Below, piece by piece: positions 1 through 7,949 of a DNA stretch of 20,331 nt. Location: positions 1-20,331 of the forward strand of contig JADHVM010000009.1 in NCBI GenBank assembly GCA_016783985.1. The letters are read 5' to 3'. The position numbers and the translations under genes are program-made. The stretch's first letter is position 1; each line of letters opens with the position of its first letter. Below the pieces are notes generated by a model. It was not told the origin of the DNA and did no database searches. It was given only the letters and a program-made list of their open reading frames with translations. The stretch comes from Actinomycetota bacterium (GTDB lineage: Bacteria > Actinomycetota > Humimicrobiia > Humimicrobiales > Humimicrobiaceae).

Positions 1-1527
1 TGAAAATTCATCTCCTCCCCACCTGGCAATAATATCTTCTGCTCTGAAGAAAATTTTTATCATATTAGCTACCCTCTTTAAAAGCTTATCTCCCTCCTCA
101 TGGCCAAAAGCATCATTTACTAGTTTCAGGCTGTTTAAATCACAAATTATCATAGAAATTGGAAGCTGTCTCTTTGTATTAAGTCTATCAAGTTCTGATT
201 CAAAATATGCTCTGTTGTATAGGCAAGTTAGTTTGTCGTGAAAAGAAAGGTATTTTAACTTTTCTTCTGTTTTCTTTTTCTCTGTTATGTCACGAACTAT
301 TCCTTCGTAGTAAATTATGCCATCTATATTATGAATTACTATAGAATTAATTTCTGCCCATATAATAGATCCATCCTTTCTCCTAAGTTGGGTTGTAAAT
401 ATTTTTTTTCTATCTTTAGGACCTGGGCGGTCTGATTTTTTTACATACAGTTGTGTTGGTATATCAATCTTTAAAAGCTCTTCCTTGTTTTTATACCCAA
501 GCATCTTTACTAATGCCTGATTTACATCTAAATATTTTCCCTTCACTGTAGTTCTATAAATACCATCAAGTGATCTTTCAAACAGTAAGCGGTATTTTCT
601 CTCACTTTCCTTTAGAGTTTCTCTGTCAGCTAATCTTGCAACAGCACCACCTATCAGGTTTGCTATACTCTCAAGTATACTGCGAGTGTTAACTGGTATT
701 TCACTTAATGTATGTGATGCAATATTAAGGCAGGCAATTACACTGCCTTCATGCTTGATAGGGATAACGGCAATAGCAAGAAGCTTTTCTTTATATCTAG
801 TTCTATCCAGAGGGACACCAAGTTTTTGATATTGTGTATATATGGGTTTTCCAGCCATTACTAGTTTAGCACTTGGCGAGTCTTTACTGTATTTTAATAT
901 ACTCTTTATAAAGCTTTTAGGCAGTCCTTTTAAATAGGAAAGATTTATATCTTGTGTTTCACTATCAACAAGATAGGCTCCACCGCAATCCATTCCTGTA
1001 GTTTCAATAGCTGTATCGACACATACTTTAAGTGCTTTACTCAAATTAGAAATGCTGCTTAGCTTGGTAATAAGGTTGCGCTGTATTTTAATTAAGTCTT
1101 CAATCTTCTTTTTATATGTAATATCCATAACTACTATATGGAAGCCTGTGATTTTATTTTCTTCCTTAATTGTTTTAAGGCGGGCTTCACCTATATAACT
1201 TGTTCCATTTTTATGCTTCTATGATATTTCAAATTTTGGTATTTTCTTATCTTTTAATACTTTTAAAACCATTTTAGTGAGTCTATGAATATCTGTTACT
1301 TTTAATAATTTAAGTTTAGTAAAATTTTTCTCTATTAATTCTTTCCTTGTATAACCAGTATAATCAAGAACTAATTCATTACATGATTTAATATTTCCCT
1401 TTATATCAATTGTTATAATTCCTACTGGAGATAGCTCTATAATGTTTCTATATTTTTCTTCACTATAACTGAAATTCTTTTTAGAAGTTTTATAATAATT
1501 TTCTAATTTGTTTGTTTTATTTTTCAT
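1..1527 (-). pseudogene. PAS-GAF-PAS-GGDEF sensor diguanylate cyclase, interrupted by one in-frame TAG, 3' end outside window
   Basis: The frame is open from the ATG at 1527 to the left edge (509 codons) except for one TAG at 1219-1221 (codon 103). I checked every in-frame triplet from 1 to 1218 and found no other stop or shift. Codons about 18-135 form a PAS domain. Codons about 150-300 look like a GAF domain, and about 307-425 form a second PAS starting ESERKYRLLFE and ending in a VRDVTEKKKTEE linker. A GGDEF domain follows (LSFHDKLTCLYNRAYFE, FGHEEGDKLLKRVA, RWGGDEF at codons 502-508); its end lies off the window. No membrane segments are visible, so it is probably a cytoplasmic sensor making cyclic di-GMP. 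The stop falls inside the first PAS, just before KHKNGTSYIGEARLK, where Trp is plausible (TGG to TAG). The upstream piece encodes 102 residues. It could be a recent pseudogene, a sequencing error or a read-through gene; no Shine-Dalgarno precedes the ATG. Confidence 0.8.
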
Positions 1528-1675
1528 TTTAAAGAATATTTTAACTTAATAATTTTAATACATTAACATTAATATATTAAAAAATTTACAACTATTATTA
1601 CATATTTTTTTAAAACATTATTCAATATTTATAATAATTTTAAGGAGTTTTTAAAAATATTGCAAATAATTCATT

Positions 1676-1777
1676 TTATCTGAAAAATAGTAGAGCTACA
1701 GTACCTCCATTTGTATATTTACATGGATCAAGGTATTGAACATCTACATCGTTTATTAAGGCTATGTAATATGGCAT
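1676..1777 (-). other. Short orphan reading frame or gene remnant, 33 codons
   Basis: A 33-residue frame starts at ATG 1777 with MPYYIALINDVDVQY and ends TVALLFFR before TAA at 1676-1678. It is in the same frame as the sugar transferase, beginning 10 codons after that gene's TAA. It has no Shine-Dalgarno (the bases before ATG are TTTTACTTCCATT). The composition looks more protein-like than the AT-rich spacer around it (Asp, Gly, Pro, Cys, Tyr), so it may be the 3' end of a decayed gene rather than a translated small protein. I recognise no family. Between it and the PAS gene (1528-1675) I see only AT-rich spacer with no convincing promoter. Confidence 0.25.
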
Positions 1778-1807
1778 AATGGAAGTAAAACAAAGGAAAA
1801 TTTTATT

Positions 1808-2380
1808 TTAGTTAGCACCTTTACCTGAAAGTACTATTTTTATTGTTATAAAAATGATTTTTATATCTAAAAATATCGAAGAATCGTACACATAAATTTT
1901 ATCATATCTTGCTTTTTCAAGTATGGATATGTCATCTCTACCATTGATTTGTGCTAATCCTGTAAGCCCTGGACGTATACTATCAGTTCTCGTTTCTTTC
2001 CTTATTTTTATCTGTAGGTGCTGACCAAGATGAGATGGCCTTGGGCCTACAAAACTCATATCTCCTTTTAAAATATTTATTAGTTGGGGTATTTCATCAA
2101 CACTAAACCTTCTTAGAAATACTCCAACTTTAGTATACATTCCACTATGATCACTTACTTCCTCTGCTGGTAAGTCTGGGACTCCTTCTTTCATTGTTCT
2201 GAATTTATACATAGCAAAATATTGACTATTCAAACCTACCCTTTTCTGCTTAAAAATAACCCCGCCAGATGAATCTAGCTTGATTAAAACAGGAATAATG
2301 ATCCAGAGAGGAATGAATAAAATCAGAAGAAAAATTGAAAATATTATATCAAAATACCTTTTTACTAATTTTCGAACCAT
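1808..2380 (-). CDS. Bacterial sugar transferase (monotopic phosphoglycosyl transferase)
   Basis: This 190-residue protein belongs to the small bacterial sugar transferase family (WcaJ/PglC-like catalytic domain). These enzymes move a sugar-1-phosphate from a nucleotide sugar onto undecaprenyl phosphate, the first membrane step of exopolysaccharide, O-antigen or glycan assembly. Visible marks are the N-terminal basic residues and a re-entrant hydrophobic helix (about 10-34), IFKQKRVG, the YKFRTM motif at 58-63, the catalytic Asp-Glu pair in SVDEIPQL (D95, E96), LKGDMSFVGPRP ending at 115 and the RPGLTGLAQINGRD block. The length fits the short single-domain form, and the C-terminal DIKIIFITIKIVLSGKGAN ending looks complete. 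It stands alone: no glycosyltransferases flank it, so its sugar substrate cannot be named. The start ATG has only a weak upstream GAGAAAG. Confidence 0.9.
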   Translation of the reverse strand: MVRKLVKRYFDIIFSIFLLILFIPLWIIIPVLIKLDSSGGVIFKQKRVGLNSQYFAMYKFRTMKEGVPDLPAEEVSDHSGMYTKVGVFLRRFSVDEIPQLINILKGDMSFVGPRPSHLGQHLQIKIRKETRTDSIRPGLTGLAQINGRDDISILEKARYDKIYVYDSSIFLDIKIIFITIKIVLSGKGAN

Positions 2381-2542
2381 TGCCTAAACCAAATTTCTTT
2401 CTCTATAAATAATATTTTATTAATTTTCAGTAATCATAACATCCTATTTTAATTAATTAAAACAATTGAATAATATTTTATTAGAAAAATTCTCATAAAT
2501 AGAATTAGCATTAAAAAAGTTAATCTTTCTATTAAATCCTTA
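2381..2542. other. AT-rich spacer marking the end of the housekeeping cluster
   Basis: This 162-base gap separates yraN from the sugar transferase and contains no frame I would support. It is the first long spacer after an almost gap-free run of core genes, so transcription of the cluster probably ends here and a promoter for the sugar transferase may lie in it. I could not find a GC-containing terminator hairpin. A loose inverted repeat (AATAGAA / TTCTATT) just past the yraN stop is too AT-rich to call. Confidence 0.4.
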
Positions 2543-3010
2543 TTATACGGTATTCTTTATATGTTCTAAAATAATATTTTTATTATTAAAAATCTTTTTT
2601 CCATTACAAACATTACTAATAATAAAATTATTTATAATATTTTTATTATTTTCTGCGTTTTTTTTATTAAAAATACTGTTAAAAAATTCTCTCTTTAAAA
2701 ATATAAAAATGTAATCTAACCTGATGTTAAAATTAAAATATTTTTTATTACTAACTAAAAAGAAATCTACCACATTTTTTATTTTTCTTATTTTAATCCT
2801 ATCAATAGACTCTACAGGATAACCATAACTTTTACTTGTCCTTGTCTTTACTTCTATAAATATTAAATTATTATCCTTTTTAGCAATAATATCTACTTCT
2901 CCAAATTTACATTTAAAATTTTTACATTCAATAATATAACCTGACTTGATTAAATGATTTTCAGCTATCTTTTCTCCTAATTTTCCAAGAATTTTATTTC
3001 TTAATGCCAT
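2543..3010 (-). CDS. yraN: YraN family (UPF0102) endonuclease-fold protein
   Basis: This 155-residue protein of the UPF0102/YraN family has a restriction-endonuclease-like fold; its cellular role is not firmly known. The family core is present: LGKLGEKIAENHLIKSGY at the N-terminus, the GEVDIIAKK motif (E38, D40), FIEVKTR (E53, K55) and the RIKIRKIKNVVDFFL helix. Together these give the E-x-D ... E-x-K pattern of PD-(D/E)XK nucleases. The family is usually about 115-125 residues. This copy is longer because of a lysine/asparagine-rich stretch after LDYIFIFLKREFF (about 111-145). Its ATG shares one base with the rnhB stop (TAATG), so the two are probably translationally coupled. The neighbour order lepB-rnhB-yraN is common in low-GC bacteria, which supports the call. 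Confidence 0.85.
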   Translation of the reverse strand: MALRNKILGKLGEKIAENHLIKSGYIIECKNFKCKFGEVDIIAKKDNNLIFIEVKTRTSKSYGYPVESIDRIKIRKIKNVVDFFLVSNKKYFNFNIRLDYIFIFLKREFFNSIFNKKNAENNKNIINNFIISNVCNGKKIFNNKNIILEHIKNTV

Positions 3011-3633
3011 TAATTTAGGACACCTCTAAAAGACATCCTATGCATTTTTGAAGGTCCATATTTTTGAAGATTTTTAAGATGCTCTTTTGTCCCATAGCCT
3101 TTATTGTATTCAAAGCTATACTCAGGATAATCTCTTGATAGCTTCATCATTATTTTATCCCTTATCACTTTTGCAATTATTGAGGCAGCAGCAATAGATG
3201 CACTTTTCTCATCACCATTAATTATCGGAATTACTTTTATGTCCATTTTTACATCAATAGCATCACTAATTACTATATCAGGTTTTATTTTTAATTTTTG
3301 TATTGCTTCTTTAATCACTAAAATATTAGCTTTGTTTATTGATATATCATCAATTACTCTCGGAGGGATTTTTGCAATAGACCATGTTATGCAGCTGTTT
3401 AAAATTTCTCTAAATACAAGCTCTCTATTTTTTTTACTTATTTTTTTTGAATCATTTAGATTTTCAATAAGAATTTTTTTCCTATCTAAGATTACTGCTG
3501 CAGCAACTATTGGACCTGCTAAAGGTCCTCTACCTACTTCATCAACTCCTGCTATCTTTTTATATCCATTTAAAAATAAATTGTCCTCATATACACATAA
3601 TCTCTTTAGTCTTTCTATTTCTTCAAACTTCAT
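3010..3633 (-). CDS. rnhB: Ribonuclease HII
   Basis: This is the 207-residue RNase HII, which cuts the RNA strand of RNA-DNA hybrids and incises at single ribonucleotides left in DNA. The catalytic signature IAGVDEVGRGPLAGP places D31 and E32 in the active site, with GR(G) at 34-36. NDSKKISKKNRE follows, and the third acidic residue is D124 in VISDAID, with a fourth at D141 in GDEKSASIAAASIIAKV. The C-terminal YPEYSFEYNKGYGTKEH motif is intact, so the enzyme should be active. Length is normal for the family. It overlaps lepB by one base upstream (TAATG) and yraN by one base downstream, forming a tightly coupled trio at the end of the ribosomal run. Confidence 0.97.
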   Translation of the reverse strand: MKFEEIERLKRLCVYEDNLFLNGYKKIAGVDEVGRGPLAGPIVAAAVILDRKKILIENLNDSKKISKKNRELVFREILNSCITWSIAKIPPRVIDDISINKANILVIKEAIQKLKIKPDIVISDAIDVKMDIKVIPIINGDEKSASIAAASIIAKVIRDKIMMKLSRDYPEYSFEYNKGYGTKEHLKNLQKYGPSKMHRMSFRGVLN

Positions 3634-4172
3634 TAATAATTTATCTTTCCAAATCTTGATAAAGGTCCATAAATAAAAATTACCTTACCAAAAATTTCTT
3701 CTTCAGAAATAGGGCCATAAAATCTGCTATCAATACTGTTATTTCTGTTATCACCCATTCCAAACATCTCATTATCATTTATCACAAGGGTTATATTTTC
3801 ATAAGATACTACATAATCTGAAGGTAAATAAGGTTCTGCTAATAATTCATTATTTATATATATTTCTCCATCTTCAGTTAATCTTATTTCATCTCCTTCT
3901 ATAGAAATAGCTCTTTTTACTAAATCCTTTCCCTCTTCTATTGGAGAATGAAATACTATAAGGTCTCCTTTTTTAACAGGGTTTAATTTATATGCTAATT
4001 TATTTACAATAACTCTATCCCCTGCAAGAAGTGTTGGAGACATCGAAGTTGAAGGAACAATAAAAGGTTCGAATATAAAAATTCTTATTGTAATTGCAAA
4101 TATTGAAGCAACTATAGCGACTACTAAATACCCAATAACTTCTTTTAATGCTCGAGTTTTTTTAGAAGACAT
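3633..4172 (-). CDS. lepB: Type I signal peptidase
   Basis: This 179-residue signal peptidase I (S26 family) cleaves signal peptides from exported proteins on the outer face of the cytoplasmic membrane. It has a short basic N-terminus (KKTRALKE) and one membrane anchor (about 11-34), then the box B motif VPSTSMSPTLLAGDRV with nucleophile S43 and the VKRAISIEGDEI motif with general base K86. The GMGDNRNNSIDSRFYG box (box E) is complete. The single-anchor, Ser-Lys form matches Gram-positive and other non-proteobacterial enzymes. It sits between rplS and rnhB, as in many low-GC genomes. There is no clear Shine-Dalgarno ahead of the ATG, so it may rely on coupling with rplS 31 bases upstream. Confidence 0.96.
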   Translation of the reverse strand: MSSKKTRALKEVIGYLVVAIVASIFAITIRIFIFEPFIVPSTSMSPTLLAGDRVIVNKLAYKLNPVKKGDLIVFHSPIEEGKDLVKRAISIEGDEIRLTEDGEIYINNELLAEPYLPSDYVVSYENITLVINDNEMFGMGDNRNNSIDSRFYGPISEEEIFGKVIFIYGPLSRFGKINY

Positions 4173-4203
4173 TTATTTAAAAAAGTCTTTATAATTTTTA
4201 AGT

Positions 4204-4581
4204 TTATTTTTTAAATTTAATTTTAGCTTTTTTACCAATTCTATCTCTAAGATAATAAAGTTTAGCTCTTCTAACAATACCCGAATTTATTTTTCTTATA
4301 GATTGAATAACTGGGGAATTTAAAAGAAAGGTTCTTTCTACACCAATATTAAAAGAAATCTTTCTTACTGTAAATGTTTCATTTATTCCCGATCCTTGTC
4401 TTTTTATTACAATTCCTTCAAAAGACTGTATTCTATCTTTATTTTCTTCACTTATTTTTATTTTAACTTTGACTTTATCACCTGGTTTAAAGTCAGGTAC
4501 ATCAGATTTTAGGTATTTACTTTCAATTTTTTCTAACTTATTCATTCTCTGCTCCACATAATTTAAATTATTAAATTCCAT
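4204..4581 (-). CDS. rplS: 50S ribosomal protein bL19
   Basis: Ribosomal protein L19, a large-subunit protein at the 30S-50S interface. At 125 residues it is close to the usual 115-120. Recognisable blocks are the [16 protein letters not shown] segment, [38 protein letters not shown] and the C-terminal [22 protein letters not shown]. It follows trmD, which is the classical rpsP-rimM-trmD-rplS order, although a KH-domain gene is placed between rpsP and rimM here. The 34-base gap to trmD contains half of a perfect inverted repeat (see 4601-4629). Confidence 0.98.
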   Translation of the reverse strand: MEFNNLNYVEQRMNKLEKIESKYLKSDVPDFKPGDKVKVKIKISEENKDRIQSFEGIVIKRQGSGINETFTVRKISFNIGVERTFLLNSPVIQSIRKINSGIVRRAKLYYLRDRIGKKAKIKFKK

Positions 4582-4600
4582 TCATTCTAAATAAAACCAA

Positions 4601-4629
4601 ACAAATATAGTTAATTTAATTATATTTGT
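4601..4629 (-). terminator. AT-only hairpin overlapping the trmD stop, possible attenuator or weak terminator
   Basis: A perfect 9-base inverted repeat (ACAAATATA, 11-base loop, TATATTTGT) spans the end of trmD, including its stop codon. In the transcript the stem is followed by a U-rich stretch (UUGGUUUUAUUU). The layout resembles a Rho-independent terminator, but a stem with a single G-C pair is weak. It could also set the trmD/rplS ratio by RNA processing, since the L19 gene is needed in much larger amounts than trmD. It may equally be chance in AT-rich sequence. Confidence 0.3.
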
Positions 4630-5317
4630 CAAATAAATCTGGCCTTCTTTTTTTTGTTAAACTTATTGCCTCTTCTTTACGCCATTTTTCAATTTCCTTA
4701 TGATTTCCACTTAATAAAATTTCTGGCACTTTATACCCTTTGTAGATTAGAGGACGCGTATATTGAGGATAATCAAGCAAGTTATCTTCAAATGATTCGT
4801 ATTTAAGTGATTCTTCCTTCCCAACTACACCTGATAGTAATCTTATTACACCATCTATAACTACCATTGACGGAATTTCTCCTCCAGTTAATACATAATC
4901 ACCTATTGATAATTCCATGTCTACAACTAATTCTTTAACTCTCTCATCAACACCTTCATATCTTCCACATATAATGATAATATTTTCTAGATTAGATAAA
5001 TATTTTAATTTAGACTGTGATAACCTTAAACCCTTGGGTGAGAGAAGTATTGTTTTCTGTAATTCTTTATTAATAATGTTATTTTTCTTTTTAATAAAAT
5101 TAACTGCACTATCAATTGGCTGTATATTCATTACCATTCCTGGCCCTCCACCAAATGGTCTGTCATCAATCTTTTTATGTTTATCGTCCGTGAATTCCCT
5201 TAAATTATAAATATTTAACTGACAAAGATTTTTATTAAAAGCTTCTTTTATAACTCCATAATTTATAATGTTATTAAACATTTTAGGAAAAATAGAAATT
5301 ACATCTATTATAAGCAT
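4616..5317 (-). CDS. trmD: tRNA (guanine-N1)-methyltransferase
   Basis: TrmD methylates G37 next to the anticodon of tRNAs reading CUN, CCN and CGG, using S-adenosylmethionine, which prevents +1 frameshifting. The protein is a normal 233 residues. Visible family motifs are IDVISIFPKMF at the N-terminus, DDRPFGGGPGMVM, the trefoil-knot SAM pocket IIICGRYEGVDERV and SIGDYVLTGGE, then the VIDGVIRLLSGVVG helix and a C-terminal YTRPLIYKGYKVPEILLSGNH. There is no clear Shine-Dalgarno at the ATG, and the gap to rimM is 50 AT-rich bases. Its place between rimM and rplS is canonical. Confidence 0.98.
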   Translation of the reverse strand: MLIIDVISIFPKMFNNIINYGVIKEAFNKNLCQLNIYNLREFTDDKHKKIDDRPFGGGPGMVMNIQPIDSAVNFIKKKNNIINKELQKTILLSPKGLRLSQSKLKYLSNLENIIIICGRYEGVDERVKELVVDMELSIGDYVLTGGEIPSMVVIDGVIRLLSGVVGKEESLKYESFEDNLLDYPQYTRPLIYKGYKVPEILLSGNHKEIEKWRKEEAISLTKKRRPDLFDKYN

Positions 5318-5367
5318 TATTAAAATTTTATAATATCTTATTTTTTTATGACAATATTTATAAGTAA

Positions 5368-5922
5368 TTAAATATATTCAGGAATTTTTTCTAGAATTAT
5401 TCTCTTATTTTTTAAATCTATCTTTTTAATATAATCTTTTATAATGGGTACAAACAATATATTGCTGCTTTTTCCAACATTTTTAATTTTTAAATTTTTT
5501 ATTTCTATTACCAAATTATCATTTGCTGAATTTTTTTCTATCTTTATCACTTTGCCTAATAAAGTATTTTGATTACAATAAACATTACAATTAATAATAT
5601 CATCTATCCAGTATTCATTAACTTTTAGTATTGGGCTGTCTTTTGGATGACGGTAAATGAATTTATTTCTTAATTCTTCTGCAGTATCTATACTATCGAT
5701 ACATTCAAACTTAAATATTAATCTACTGCTGCCTTTATTTTTCTTTATCCTTATTTTACCTATTTTTATTTTATTCTTACACTTCTTATCTAAAAAGAGA
5801 ATATCTCCCTTTTTAATAGTACTGGGATAATCAGTAAACACCTCTACGCTTAATTCTCCTCTTATACCATGGGGTTTACGGATTATCCCAATTACACGTG
5901 CATCTACCTTTTTAAATGACAT
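5368..5922 (-). CDS. rimM: 16S rRNA processing protein RimM
   Basis: RimM assists maturation of the 30S head domain and binds ribosomal protein S19. The 184-residue product shows the N-terminal RimM domain (VIGIIRKPHGIRGELSVEVFTDYP; then GSSRLIFKFECIDSIDTAEELRNKFIY) and a C-terminal PRC-barrel (YWIDDIINCNVYCNQNTLLGKV ... NILFVPIIKDYIKKIDLKNKRIILEKIPEYI). It is slightly longer than the usual 165-175, mainly through lysine- and asparagine-rich loops in the barrel. Sequence drift is greater than in its neighbours, but the domain order and the place between the KH protein and trmD make the call secure. Confidence 0.95.
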   Translation of the reverse strand: MSFKKVDARVIGIIRKPHGIRGELSVEVFTDYPSTIKKGDILFLDKKCKNKIKIGKIRIKKNKGSSRLIFKFECIDSIDTAEELRNKFIYRHPKDSPILKVNEYWIDDIINCNVYCNQNTLLGKVIKIEKNSANDNLVIEIKNLKIKNVGKSSNILFVPIIKDYIKKIDLKNKRIILEKIPEYI

Positions 5923-5985
5923 AAAATAATTATGTCTCTATTAATTTAATTAACTTTATAAATAAATATTTAATATGTTAATTTA

Positions 5986-6219
5986 TCAATCTAAAATCTT
6001 AACTATGGAAGATTTTCCTCTTTTAGCAGATGCAGCCCTCATTATAACTCTTAAAGAATTGGCTGTTCTTCCTTTTTTTCCTATTACTTTTCCTAAATCA
6101 TCCTCAGCCACTTTAAGCTTATAAATTACTGTTTTATCATCTTCATTTTCCTCCGTAATTTCTACATCATCAGGACTATCAACTAGCTCTTTTACCATAT
6201 ACTCTAGCAATTCTTTCAC
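5986..6219 (-). CDS. khpA: KH-domain RNA-binding protein KhpA
   Basis: This 77-residue single KH domain belongs to the KhpA/YlqC family, an RNA-binding partner of KhpB (Jag/EloR) in Gram-positive bacteria. The GxxG loop appears in VIGKKGRTANSLRVIMRAAS, preceded by the acidic DDVEITEENEDDKTVIYKLKVAEDDLG strand region. Translation starts at GTG 6219, supported by GGAGGTAAATT directly upstream. The stop is TGA. Its place between rpsP and rimM is the standard one in Firmicutes and several other phyla. No khpB is in the window. Confidence 0.95.
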   Translation of the reverse strand: MKELLEYMVKELVDSPDDVEITEENEDDKTVIYKLKVAEDDLGKVIGKKGRTANSLRVIMRAASAKRGKSSIVKILD

Positions 6220-6244
6220 AATTTACCTCCAGTTCTTTTCATGA

Positions 6245-6490
6245 CTACTGTTTTAAATTAACGATATTAAAAATTTTCTGAACAGTATTTGTGGGTCTTG
6301 CACCCTTTTTTAGCCAATTAATGGCTTTATCTTTATCTAGTTCTATTTTCGAGGGTTCTTCTTTAGGATCATATGTTCCGATTCTCTCTATAAACTTCCC
6401 ATCTCTTGGTGACCTGATATCAGTAACTATAATTCTATAAAATGGCTTCTTTTTTGAACCAACCCTGGTTAGCCTAATCTTTACACTCAA
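6245..6490 (-). CDS. rpsP: 30S ribosomal protein bS16
   Basis: Ribosomal protein S16, an early-binding 30S assembly protein. The 81-residue sequence carries the family start [41 protein letters not shown], then the [16 protein letters not shown] end. The start is TTG at 6490, with a strong TAGGAGAGA six to seven bases upstream; no ATG is available at this position. It ends with TAG, followed two codons later by an in-frame TGA. This shows that TAG acts as a normal stop here, which bears on the interrupted PAS gene. A 78-base spacer separates it from ffh. Confidence 0.98.
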   Translation of the reverse strand: MSVKIRLTRVGSKKKPFYRIIVTDIRSPRDGKFIERIGTYDPKEEPSKIELDKDKAINWLKKGARPTNTVQKIFNIVNLKQ

Positions 6491-6568
6491 TAAAATCTCT
6501 CCTATTCTATAAATATCTTTTTATGCTTACATAATTATATATTTTTATTTAAAAGTTGCAAAACATTT

Positions 6569-7897
6569 TTAAAAATTACCAAAAGGTAATTTAGAGCTTC
6601 TATCAAGACTTGAAAATTGCTTTAACATCTGTTTTGTCTTATTAAACTGTTTTAATAATCGATTTACATCAGAAACAGTAGTTCCGCTTCCACTTGCTAT
6701 TCTTTTTTTTCTACTTCCATTTATAATAAAAGGTTTTCTTCTTTCATCTACTGTCATTGAATTAATAATAGCTTCAACCCTATCCAGTTGTGAGTCATTC
6801 AAATTAACATTCTTTAAAATTTTACTTTTATTTTTTATAGGAATCATAGAAAATATTTTTTCAAGTGATCCCATTTTCTTTATTCCTTTTAGCTGGTAAA
6901 CAAAATCTTCAAAATTTAATTCATTCTTAAAGATTTTTTCTTCCATTTCCTTTGCTTTTTTTTCATCGATCACTTTTTCTGCATTTTCAATTAATGTCAG
7001 GACATCACCCATTCCAAGTATCCTGGAAGAAATTCTATCTGGGTAAAATTGCTCAAAATCTTCTATTTTTTCTCCAGTAGAAATAAATTTTATAGGCTTT
7101 TTTATAACATAATATATAGAGAGAGCAGCACCACCTCTTGCATCACTATCTAATTTTGTTAAGATTATTCCATCACATTCTAATCTTGAATTAAATTCTG
7201 AAGCAATATTTACAGCCTCCTGTCCAGTCATAGCATCCAATACTAATAATATTTGATGCGGCTTCACTTTATTCCTAATATTTTCAACTTCTCTCATCAT
7301 ATTTTTATCTATCTGTAGTCTTCCTGCAGTATCTATAACAATTACATCACTACCTGCTTTTTTAAAGAACTCTACACCGTTATAAGATATTAAAACAGGA
7401 TCTTTATTTTCTTCTGAATAAACTTCTATATTAACTGATTTTGCCAAATCCTTCAGTTGAAGCACAGCAGCAGGTCTATAAATATCTGCAGCAACAACTG
7501 CAACTTTTTTTTGGTAATTTTTCTTTAAAAAATTTGCAAGCTTTATAGCTGCTGTTGTCTTACCTGTTCCCTGTATACCAACCATTAAAATAATAGTTGG
7601 AGACTTTCCAGAAAAGTTTATTTCACTGCTGTTGTTTCCAAGCATTGCTGTAATTTCTTCATTTACTATTTTTATAATCTGTTGTGAAGGTGTAAGACTC
7701 TCTAAAATTTTCCCACCTATTGCCTTTTTTTTAACTCCTTCAATAAACTCTTTTACTACCTTAAAATTTACATCAGCTTCTAAAAGTGCTAATTTTATCT
7801 CTCTTAATGATTTATCCAGATCATTAGGACTTAGTTTTCCTCTATTTCTTATTTTGTAAAATAAATCTTCAAATTTTGTTGTCAGAAATTCAAACAT
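6569..7897 (-). CDS. ffh: Signal recognition particle protein Ffh (SRP54)
   Basis: Ffh is the protein subunit of the bacterial SRP. It binds signal sequences of nascent membrane and secreted proteins together with the 4.5S/6S RNA and docks on FtsY. The 442-residue protein has an N domain (about 1-90), a G domain with the P-loop GIQGTGKTTAA (107-117), DTAGRLQ (from 189), TKLDSDARGGAALS (from 247) and the closing GMGDVLTLIENAEK. The M domain (about 305-442) has RIASGSGTTVSDVNRLLKQFNKTKQMLKQF, the SRP RNA-binding helices. Length and motifs are normal. It lies directly after ftsY without the ylxM gene that often precedes ffh in Firmicutes. The AGAGGA upstream is rather far from the ATG (about 12 bases). 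No SRP RNA gene is seen in the window. Confidence 0.98.
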   Translation of the reverse strand: MFEFLTTKFEDLFYKIRNRGKLSPNDLDKSLREIKLALLEADVNFKVVKEFIEGVKKKAIGGKILESLTPSQQIIKIVNEEITAMLGNNSSEINFSGKSPTIILMVGIQGTGKTTAAIKLANFLKKNYQKKVAVVAADIYRPAAVLQLKDLAKSVNIEVYSEENKDPVLISYNGVEFFKKAGSDVIVIDTAGRLQIDKNMMREVENIRNKVKPHQILLVLDAMTGQEAVNIASEFNSRLECDGIILTKLDSDARGGAALSIYYVIKKPIKFISTGEKIEDFEQFYPDRISSRILGMGDVLTLIENAEKVIDEKKAKEMEEKIFKNELNFEDFVYQLKGIKKMGSLEKIFSMIPIKNKSKILKNVNLNDSQLDRVEAIINSMTVDERRKPFIINGSRKKRIASGSGTTVSDVNRLLKQFNKTKQMLKQFSSLDRSSKLPFGNF

Positions 7898-7949
7898 TAT
7901 AAAAAAAATCCTCTCAAATAAAAATTTCTTTCATTTTTTAAAATATAAT

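Noticed and set aside
1219..1221. TAG read as pyrrolysine or a reassigned amber codon
   Set aside because: TAG ends rpsP and ftsY normally in this window, the gene is not a known Pyl-containing type, and no pyl genes are visible. It is kept only as a test, not a claim.
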